NCBI GenBank assembly: GCA_035652095.1
Contig: DASREM010000038.1
Coordinates: forward strand, 124,001-188,000
DNA length: 64,000 bases
Source of the DNA: DASREM01 sp035652095
Lineage (GTDB): Bacteria; Acidobacteriota; Terriglobia; Terriglobales; Acidobacteriaceae
Direction: 5' to 3'
The notes beneath the pieces are model-generated. The model was not told where the DNA came from and ran no database searches. It saw only the letters and a program-made list of their open reading frames with translations. Positions 57,173 to 64,000 of the stretch are shown one piece after another. Both the position numbers and the translations under genes were made by a program. How positions within the stretch are numbered: position 1 is the stretch's first letter; each line of letters opens with the position of its first letter.

Positions 57173-59680
57173 ATGCTACCAGGCCTTGCTCAAGATATCC
57201 GCTACGGTTGGCGCATGCTGGCCAAAAGCCCGGGGTTCACGTTGATTGCCGTGCTGACTCTTGCCCTGGGAATCGGGGCCAACACCGCCATCTTTTCTTT
57301 GACGGACCAGGTTTTGCTGCGCACTCTTCCGATCGCGCATCCGGAGGAGTTGGTGCTGTTGCGGTCTCCGGGGCGAGGTCCGGGACACGTTTCAACCGAT
57401 GGAGATGGGGCTGCATCGTTTTCTTATCCGACCTACAAGGACCTGCGTGAGCAGACCACCGCATTCAATGGCCTGATCGCGCGCTACTCGATCCCGCTGA
57501 ATGTGGCGGCGCGCGGCCAAAGCGCGACGGCAGATGGCGAACTGGTTTCAGGGAATTATTTTCAGGTGCTCGGGGTGACTCCCGCGCTGGGCAGGGTCTT
57601 CTCGGCACAGGATGAGACGGCGCCGGGAGCGAATTCAGTGGCGGTGTTGAGTTCCGGCTACTGGATGCGCCAGTTTGGCGGCAGCGCGGGGATTCTGAAT
57701 CAGGTTCTGACAGTGAATGGAACGCCGCTGACGGTGGTCGGCGTGGCGCGTGCCGGCTTCACGGGGGTGCAGGTTGGACAGACGCCCGGCATCTTTGTGC
57801 CTATCACGATGAAGGCGCAGATGACGCCGAGCTGGGACGGGCTGAACGATCGAAAAGATCATTGGGTTGCAATCCTTGGCAGGTTGAAGCCTGGGTTCAA
57901 CCGGGTTCAGACTGAATCGGCGATTCAAGCGACGTATCACTCAATTCTGGAAGCCGAAGCGCCGGCCATGAAAATGTCGAGCGATGTGCTGAAGCAATAT
58001 CTGGCGCGACGTCTTTTGCTGCAAGAAGCCGCCCATGGCAGGCCGGTGCTCCAGAGTGACGCCCGGATGCCTTTGATGATCCTGCTGGGAATGGTCGGAC
58101 TCCTTCTTTTGATTACTTGCGCAAATATTGCAAGCCTGATGGTGGCGCGCGGAGTTGTCCGGCAAAGAGAAGTGGCGGTCCGGCTGGCGATGGGCGCCCG
58201 CACGGCGCAAATCGTTCGCCAGTTGCTGGTCGAGTCTGTGTTGCTGTCCCTGGCGAGTGCTGTGTTCGGAGTGTTGCTTGGGGCATGGATTCTGGAAGTC
58301 ATGGTTCGCGCGATCTCCACCGGTGCCGGAGTCAGCGGTCTGGACGCGAGCCTGGATGGGCGAGTGTTGTGCTTTGCGCTCGGCTTATCCCTATTTGCGG
58401 CGATGCTGTTCGGATTGGCGCCCGCGATCGGTGCGGCGAGAGTCGATATCCACGAAACCCTGAAAGAGCAGGGATCGCGCGGTTGCGGCAATGCCTCCAC
58501 CACGCGGCTGCGGCGAATTCTGATTGTCGCGCAGGTCACCTTGACGACGGTGCTGCTGGTGAGTGCGGGCTTGTTTGTCCGAAGTCTTCACAACCTCAGG
58601 CAAGTCGATTTGGGCGTAAAACCAGACCACGTAATCCAGTTTACCGTTGCGCCGGGACTTAACGGCTACACGTCGGAAAAGAGCAAGGCATTTGTGCAGC
58701 AGGCGCGGGAATCGCTGAATGCTCTGCCTGGAGTCGAAGTGGTGGGTGCGGCATTCATTCCGGTTTTTGCCGACGACGACTCTGGAGGCAATGTGACCGT
58801 CGAAGGATACACGTCGGCTTCGGAAGACGATGCCCACGTTTTCCGGAACTGGATCACTCCCCACTACCTTGCGGCTATGGGTACGCCATTGCTTCGAGGC
58901 CGGGAGATCTCCGAATCCGATACCCAGTCGTCCCAAAAGGTGGCGGTGATCAATCAGACCATGGCCCAAAAATTCTTTGCCGGTCGGGATCCTATTGGGA
59001 TGCACTTCGCCTTTGGCGGCGGTAAGGACATTCACCCTGATATCCAGATCATCGGCGTTGTGATGGATAGCAAGCACGATGACTCGCGAAGTCCGATCGT
59101 GCCATTTGCGTTTTTTCCCGCTTCACAAAAAGACGGCCTGACCCGAGCCACTTTCTACGTTCGAACCCGTCAGGATCCGCTCACGATTGCGGACAGCTTA
59201 CGAAGGACCGTGGCGCAGTTGGATCCGAATCTACCCATCTCAGATCTGAAGACTCTCAACGAGCAGGTAGCGGAATCGATGTTTCCGGTGCGCATGGTGG
59301 CGAGCCTCGCGGTGGGGTTGGGGATCATTTCCGCCATTCTCGCGGCCATAGGCCTTTATGGAGTGATGGCATACAGCGTCGCCCAGAGAACGCGCGAAAT
59401 CGGAATTCGCATTGCGCTGGGTGCTCAGACTATGCACGTTCTGAAACTCATCGTGGGCCAAGGCATGTGGCTGGCGATGGCGGGCGTGTCCCTGGGGTTG
59501 ATGGGTTCTGTGGCAGCGATGCGCGTCTTGTCGAGTTTGCTGTTCGCAGTGACCGCCACCGATCCGGGAACGTTTGTCGTGGTAGCGCTGATCCTTGGGG
59601 TTGTGGCGATGCTGGCAAATTACATCCCGGCGCGGCGTGCGATCGAAGTCGATCCCATGATTGCGCTGCGATACGAGTGA
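57173..59680 (+). CDS. ADOP-family ABC permease 3
   Basis: An 835-residue ADOP permease starting at MLPGLAQDIRYGWRMLAKSPGF, after a gaagagga Shine-Dalgarno. It has an N-terminal helix, a periplasmic core, FtsX helices with MVARGVVRQREVAVRLAMGARTAQIVRQLLVES, a second core, and C-terminal AQRTREIGIRIALGAQTMHVLKLIVGQG and DPMIALRYE. Somewhat longer than its neighbours because the first periplasmic loop is enlarged (about 150-280). No ATPase gene directly precedes it. Confidence 0.93.
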   Translation: MLPGLAQDIRYGWRMLAKSPGFTLIAVLTLALGIGANTAIFSLTDQVLLRTLPIAHPEELVLLRSPGRGPGHVSTDGDGAASFSYPTYKDLREQTTAFNGLIARYSIPLNVAARGQSATADGELVSGNYFQVLGVTPALGRVFSAQDETAPGANSVAVLSSGYWMRQFGGSAGILNQVLTVNGTPLTVVGVARAGFTGVQVGQTPGIFVPITMKAQMTPSWDGLNDRKDHWVAILGRLKPGFNRVQTESAIQATYHSILEAEAPAMKMSSDVLKQYLARRLLLQEAAHGRPVLQSDARMPLMILLGMVGLLLLITCANIASLMVARGVVRQREVAVRLAMGARTAQIVRQLLVESVLLSLASAVFGVLLGAWILEVMVRAISTGAGVSGLDASLDGRVLCFALGLSLFAAMLFGLAPAIGAARVDIHETLKEQGSRGCGNASTTRLRRILIVAQVTLTTVLLVSAGLFVRSLHNLRQVDLGVKPDHVIQFTVAPGLNGYTSEKSKAFVQQARESLNALPGVEVVGAAFIPVFADDDSGGNVTVEGYTSASEDDAHVFRNWITPHYLAAMGTPLLRGREISESDTQSSQKVAVINQTMAQKFFAGRDPIGMHFAFGGGKDIHPDIQIIGVVMDSKHDDSRSPIVPFAFFPASQKDGLTRATFYVRTRQDPLTIADSLRRTVAQLDPNLPISDLKTLNEQVAESMFPVRMVASLAVGLGIISAILAAIGLYGVMAYSVAQRTREIGIRIALGAQTMHVLKLIVGQGMWLAMAGVSLGLMGSVAAMRVLSSLLFAVTATDPGTFVVVALILGVVAMLANYIPARRAIEVDPMIALRYE

Positions 59681-59686
59681 AAAAGA

Positions 59687-62119
59687 GTGAATACCCTAGT
59701 GCAAGATATCCGCTATGCCTGGCGCATGATGCTGAAGGCGCCGGGATTCACCACCATCACAGTGCTCACGCTGGCGCTCGGAATCGGCGCGAATACCGCC
59801 GTGTTCACGATTTTTCGCGCCAGCCTGCTAAAGAGCCTGCCCTTCCAGGAGCCAAATCGGCTCGTAGAGTTGATTGGGTTCCGCACCGATGGTTCGATAC
59901 CGGAGATGCCCGTCTCCTATCCCAACTTTGTCGACCTGCGCGAACACAACAAAGCATTTTCAGCGATGGCCGCATATTCGGGTACGACGGCGACCTTGAG
60001 CCGCCCCGACGGCGCGGAACAGATTATCGTTCCCCTGGCGAGCGCCGGATTCTTTGAAACGTTGGGAGTGACACCTCTACTTGGCAGAACATTCAATTCC
60101 GCCGACGAACGTAGCGACGGTACTCCTTCGGCGATCCTTACCTACGGCGCTTGGCAGAGGAGATACGGGGCAGATCCTGGCGTGGTCGGCAAGACCATCA
60201 ACCTGGACGGCACCTTATTCAACATCGTGGGTGTGCTTCCGAAGTCCTTTCACTTCGGGCCGAGCCAGTCAGGAGAGATTTGGTTAGGTCTTCGAGTGCG
60301 AGGCTGGAGGTTGCGTAGGAATGCATTCTGGCTGCATCCCATCGGGCGGCTCAAGCCGGGGCTCACCCGCGAGCGTGCACAATCTGAAATCACAACGCTG
60401 TCGCAAGGGTTGGAAATGCAGTATCCCACCGACGACAAGGGACTGAGCCTGAATGTGGTTCCGCTTGAAAAGGTGTTTGTGGGCTCGGTTCGACCCATCC
60501 TTCAGCTGCTGATGGCGACGGTTGGTTTCCTGTTGCTGATCACTTGCGCGAATGTCGCCGGCCTGCTGCTGGCACGCTCGGTGCAACGGCAGAAAGAAAT
60601 CAACGTCCGCGTAGCTCTGGGCGCGGGGCACGGGAGAATTGTCAGGCAGTTGCTCAGCGAGAGTTTATTAGTCGCCTTGATTGGTGGGGCTGTAGGAATT
60701 CTCGCCGCGTACTGGACGGTTCCACTTATTATCGCCATGATTCCGCAGCAGCAGCGGATGGCGATGCCCACTCTGCAAGGCCTGAACCTCGATGTCCCCG
60801 TCCTTCTTTTTGCCGTGGGCCTGTCGCTCGTCACAGGGGTATGTTTCGGACTGATTCCCGCACTGCAAGCGTTCAGGCCGGACCTGGTGCAGAGGTTGCA
60901 ACAGGGCAACCGGACAGGAGAGGGACGCGGCCACAACCGCCTACGCAATGCGCTGGTCACTGCTGAGATCGCGCTGGCGGTGGTGCTGCTTGTGGGCGCC
61001 GGACTCATGCTCAAGAGCTTGCGCAACGTCCTCGACACCAATCCGGGATTTCAAGCGAAGAACCTGCTGACGATGTCATTGGCGCTGCCGGCGCAGTCGT
61101 ATCACGAAACTTCGCGGCAGGTGCAGTTCCAACGGGAACTCATGGAACGCCTTCATGCGCTGCCCGGGGTGCGGGGGGCGGCAGTGGTCACGATCATTCC
61201 ACTGTCGGGCAGCGGGAACACCTCGCGCTTCGACGTGCAAGGCAAGCCCAAGGCAAGCGGAGGAGAAGAATACGAAGCCAGTTCTCCAACGATTAGCGCA
61301 AATTACTTCCGGGTAATGGGCATACCGCTGCTCACGGGCCGATTCTTCAATGATCAGGACAACGAAACTTCAAAGCACGTCGTGATCATCAATCAGGCCC
61401 TGGCCAACCAGGTTTTCCCGGGGCAAGATCCCATCGGGAAAAAAATTAACCTGACCTACAGCAAAGAGCAAAATCTGTGGGAGATCGTGGGAGTCGTGGG
61501 CGACGAACGCGTAGACCGGTTAGATGTCGCGCCGAAGCCGATCCTTTACGACAAGTTCGAACAGGACCCAACTCCGTATTTCAGCCTGAGCATTCGCAGC
61601 GAGGGTAGCCCGGACAGTGTGGCGGAATCGATTCGCCGCGCCATACGTGAACTCGATGCAGGCATACCGGTGTATGACGTCGCGACCATGGAGTCAGTCA
61701 TCGCACAAAGTCCGACGATGATGTTGCACGGCTATCCGGCGTACCTGCTGACCACCTTTGCAGCGCTTGCCCTGTTACTGTCGATTCTCGGCGTTTACGG
61801 ATTGCTGGCTTACTCGGTGGCGCAGCGAACACCCGAACTGGGCGTTCGTATGGCCTTAGGAGCGCAACCGTGGGACGTGTTGCGCCTCATCGTGAGCAGT
61901 GGTTTACGGCTCACTCTCATGGGAACGCTCATCGGTTTGGCTTGCAGTTTGGCCGGAGCGCGTGCCATCGCCAGTTTGCTGTTTGCGGTGAAGCCGACTG
62001 ATATCCCAACGTTTTTTTCAGTGTGTGGTGTGCTGGTGGCTGCAGCGCTGTGCGCGAGCTACATTCCCGCGCGGCGTGCCGTGCGAGTCGATCCAATGGT
62101 GGCTCTACGATACGAATGA
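59687..62119 (+). CDS. ADOP-family ABC permease 4
   Basis: An 810-residue ADOP permease with a GTG start, 6 bases after ADOP 3. It begins MNTLVQDIRYAWRMMLKAPGF and has the same double layout, with LARSVQRQKEINVRVALGAGHGRIVRQLLSES in the first half and VAQRTPELGVRMALGAQPWDVLRLIVSSG in the second. It ends VDPMVALRYE. The preceding gene's stop is very close, so it is co-transcribed. Highest similarity by eye is to ADOP 2 and 3. Confidence 0.93.
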   Translation: MNTLVQDIRYAWRMMLKAPGFTTITVLTLALGIGANTAVFTIFRASLLKSLPFQEPNRLVELIGFRTDGSIPEMPVSYPNFVDLREHNKAFSAMAAYSGTTATLSRPDGAEQIIVPLASAGFFETLGVTPLLGRTFNSADERSDGTPSAILTYGAWQRRYGADPGVVGKTINLDGTLFNIVGVLPKSFHFGPSQSGEIWLGLRVRGWRLRRNAFWLHPIGRLKPGLTRERAQSEITTLSQGLEMQYPTDDKGLSLNVVPLEKVFVGSVRPILQLLMATVGFLLLITCANVAGLLLARSVQRQKEINVRVALGAGHGRIVRQLLSESLLVALIGGAVGILAAYWTVPLIIAMIPQQQRMAMPTLQGLNLDVPVLLFAVGLSLVTGVCFGLIPALQAFRPDLVQRLQQGNRTGEGRGHNRLRNALVTAEIALAVVLLVGAGLMLKSLRNVLDTNPGFQAKNLLTMSLALPAQSYHETSRQVQFQRELMERLHALPGVRGAAVVTIIPLSGSGNTSRFDVQGKPKASGGEEYEASSPTISANYFRVMGIPLLTGRFFNDQDNETSKHVVIINQALANQVFPGQDPIGKKINLTYSKEQNLWEIVGVVGDERVDRLDVAPKPILYDKFEQDPTPYFSLSIRSEGSPDSVAESIRRAIRELDAGIPVYDVATMESVIAQSPTMMLHGYPAYLLTTFAALALLLSILGVYGLLAYSVAQRTPELGVRMALGAQPWDVLRLIVSSGLRLTLMGTLIGLACSLAGARAIASLLFAVKPTDIPTFFSVCGVLVAAALCASYIPARRAVRVDPMVALRYE

Positions 62120-62136
62120 AGTTAAGAGGGAGAAGC

Positions 62137-64000
62137 ATGGTCGTCGCTTTCCGATATCGGCTAATGAGTGGTGCTTGCGTGTTGCTATGCATCGCGGCAG
62201 GCGCGCAGACGTACAAAGTCCGGGCCGCTTCTCACTTCCCGAACCTGGTAAGGCCCTACACCGCCCGTCAGGTGCCGGCGCCAAACTTCGGAAACACCTC
62301 GCGTATCGCGGGATTGCTCAAGGGCGACAAGTTGATGCTGTCGTTAAGCGATGCCGTGACCCTGGCCCTGGAAAATAATCTCGATTTGGCGATCGCCCGC
62401 TACAACCTCCCGATTGCGGACACGGATGTCCTGCGGGCAAACAGCGGTGCTGCCGTACGCGGAGTGGCCACCGGCCTGGTCGAGGGAACTCCGGGTGGCG
62501 GCGTGGGAGGTTTTGGAACGGGAGCTCCCGGCGCCGGAGCGGGCGGAACCTCGGGCGGGGCAGGCGGAGCCGGAACCGGCGCGGCCGGACTGGTGGAATC
62601 CACACTGGGAACCGGACCACCGCTTCAGTCTTACGATCCGCAGGTACTCTCCAGCCTCAACATCGAGCATCTCACGCAACCGTTGTCAAACACGGTGGTG
62701 AGCGGCGTATCTAATCTGAAACAGAATACCGGGCAGGCGAACTTCAGCTACTTCCAGGCGTTTCCGTCCGGGACGAGCATGCAGGTGGACTTCGACAATC
62801 TGCGCACCACCGACAACACCACCAACAGCACGCTGGTGCCGCTGCTCAATTCCGGGTTCCGGTTCACTCTCCGGCAACGGTTGCTATCAGGCTTCGGGTT
62901 CGGACCGAATCTTCGATTTATCCGGATTGCGCGCAACAACCGGGAGATATCCGATGTGGCATTTCGAAACCAGGTGATTGCAACCGTTTCACAGATCCAG
63001 AATATCTATTGGGACCTGGTGAATGCCTATGAAGACGTCAAGGTGAAACAGCGTTCACTGGCATTGGCTGAGAAGACATTATCCGACGACAACGACCAGG
63101 TAAAACTCGGCGCGATGGCACCGATTGAAGTGACGCGTGCTGAAAGCGAAGTTGCCACTCGCAACCAGGACTTGCTGCTCTCGCAGAACGAACTGCAGTT
63201 GCAGGAATTACTCATCAAGAACGCGGTTACCAGGGACTTAAGCGATCCTCTGCTCGCGTCTGCGACGGTAGTGCCTACCGACACCATGAGGATTCCGGAA
63301 AAGGAGCCTGTAGTTCCGATCCAGGACCTGATCGGAGATGCGCAGAACCACCGTCCGGAACTCGCAGAGGCGCGCATGGATTTGAACAACCGCGACATCA
63401 GCCGGAAATCCGCGGCCAATGCATTGTTACCCGCCGTTGATTTCTTATCTTGGTACGGAGCCTCGGCGCTCGCCGGAGTGCAAAACCCCAACAATCCGAC
63501 CATTGCAACGCCGATTCCGCGGACCGGATTTTCCAACGCGTTCTCCACATTATTCCGCAACGATTTCCCGGACTACGGCGTGGGGTTAAGTCTTACCATC
63601 CCGATCCGTAACCGGGCGGCGCAAGCCGACCAGATTCGGTCGCAACTAGAGTACCGTCAGGCCCAGTTGCGCTTGCAGCAACTTCAAAACCAGATTGGAA
63701 TTGAGGTGCGGAATGCCCAGTTCGCCTTGCTGCAGAATCGGGCCCGGGTTGATACCGCGCGCAAGGCCCGCGATCTGGCGCGACAGACCTTCGAGATCGA
63801 GCAGAAGAAATACGCGCTGGGAGCCTCCACCAGCAACAATGTTCTGCAGACTCAACGCGACCTGGCGCAGGCTGAATCCAATCTCGTGGCGGCGATGTCT
63901 ACGTATGAAAAATCGCGAGTAGAACTGGACCGGGCCACCGGCCTGACGCTCACCGCCACCGGCATACAGATCGAAGATGTCGAGATCGGACAAGTGCGAC
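62137..64000 (+). CDS. TolC-family outer-membrane efflux protein (partial, runs off the window)
   Basis: The frame from the ATG at 62137 stays open to the last base (621 codons). An aagaggga precedes the start, 17 bases after the last ADOP gene. TolC signatures are ALENNLDLAIARYNLPIADTDVLRA near the start, helical hairpins (ARNNREISDVAFRNQVIATVSQIQNIYWDLV), a second repeat with NHRPELAEARMDLNNRDISRKSAANALLPAVDF and AQFALLQNRARVDTARKARDLARQTFEIEQKKY. Close to the N-terminus (about 115-150) is a Gly/Ala-rich insertion. Together with the fusion protein and ADOPs this completes a MacAB-TolC-like exporter. Confidence 0.92.
   Translation, partial: MVVAFRYRLMSGACVLLCIAAGAQTYKVRAASHFPNLVRPYTARQVPAPNFGNTSRIAGLLKGDKLMLSLSDAVTLALENNLDLAIARYNLPIADTDVLRANSGAAVRGVATGLVEGTPGGGVGGFGTGAPGAGAGGTSGGAGGAGTGAAGLVESTLGTGPPLQSYDPQVLSSLNIEHLTQPLSNTVVSGVSNLKQNTGQANFSYFQAFPSGTSMQVDFDNLRTTDNTTNSTLVPLLNSGFRFTLRQRLLSGFGFGPNLRFIRIARNNREISDVAFRNQVIATVSQIQNIYWDLVNAYEDVKVKQRSLALAEKTLSDDNDQVKLGAMAPIEVTRAESEVATRNQDLLLSQNELQLQELLIKNAVTRDLSDPLLASATVVPTDTMRIPEKEPVVPIQDLIGDAQNHRPELAEARMDLNNRDISRKSAANALLPAVDFLSWYGASALAGVQNPNNPTIATPIPRTGFSNAFSTLFRNDFPDYGVGLSLTIPIRNRAAQADQIRSQLEYRQAQLRLQQLQNQIGIEVRNAQFALLQNRARVDTARKARDLARQTFEIEQKKYALGASTSNNVLQTQRDLAQAESNLVAAMSTYEKSRVELDRATGLTLTATGIQIEDVEIGQVR

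Overview
The window looks like chromosomal DNA of an acidobacterium (Acidobacteriota, Terriglobia/Koribacter-like). The signs are four ADOP-type double MacB/FtsX permeases, a very large Oar-like TonB-dependent outer-membrane protein with an N-terminal carboxypeptidase-regulatory domain, a PEP-CTERM protein, DUF2911 and YpdA proteins, a high-GC genome with many GTG/TTG starts, and short heptamer-based intergenic repeats. This assignment is an inference from gene content. No insertion sequence, prophage, CRISPR array or rRNA gene was seen.

Layout. 1-18.5 kb holds mostly housekeeping and metabolic genes: an amidohydrolase tail, a small ORF coupled to 3-hydroxybutyryl-CoA dehydrogenase, two exported proteins, a pair of MacB/FtsX-like permeases without an ATPase, a MidA-type methyltransferase with a coupled 99-aa partner, mazEF with a perfect operator-like palindrome, fumC, ypdA, cyaY, an S9 peptidase, a PEP-CTERM protein, an MFS transporter, a PCD/DCoH protein, an aldo/keto reductase, a DinB-like protein and msrA. 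A composite repeat at 18.5-18.76 kb precedes the 1179-aa Oar-like receptor. 22.4-32.5 kb is a potassium locus on the minus strand: split KdpD (KdpD-Usp half), kdpE, an outer-membrane beta-barrel gene, and kdpF-A-B-C with two extra single-helix micro-ORFs. The histidine-kinase half of KdpD is divergently encoded on the plus strand.

32.6-38.1 kb is the most unusual region: a five-gene cassette encoding an FkbH-like protein without its HAD phosphatase domain, an acyl carrier protein, an AMP-forming ligase, a PLP fold-III decarboxylase and a JmjC/cupin-8 oxygenase. Together they look like a carrier-protein pathway for activating, decarboxylating and hydroxylating an amino acid or related acid, analogous in logic to butirosin side-chain assembly and related to exosortase-A-associated ligase/decarboxylase pairs.

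38.2-49.3 kb has tRNA-Ser(CGA), tadA, nuoI, a SWIB-domain protein, a polyamine set (pyruvoyl arginine decarboxylase, agmatine deiminase, N-carbamoylputrescine amidase, deoxyhypusine-synthase-like enzyme), a POTRA-only exported protein, small ORFs, a LysR regulator and glnA. 49.5-64 kb is one plus-strand export operon: membrane fusion protein, ATPase, ADOP permease, a second ATPase with unusual motifs, three more ADOP permeases and a TolC-like protein that runs off the window.
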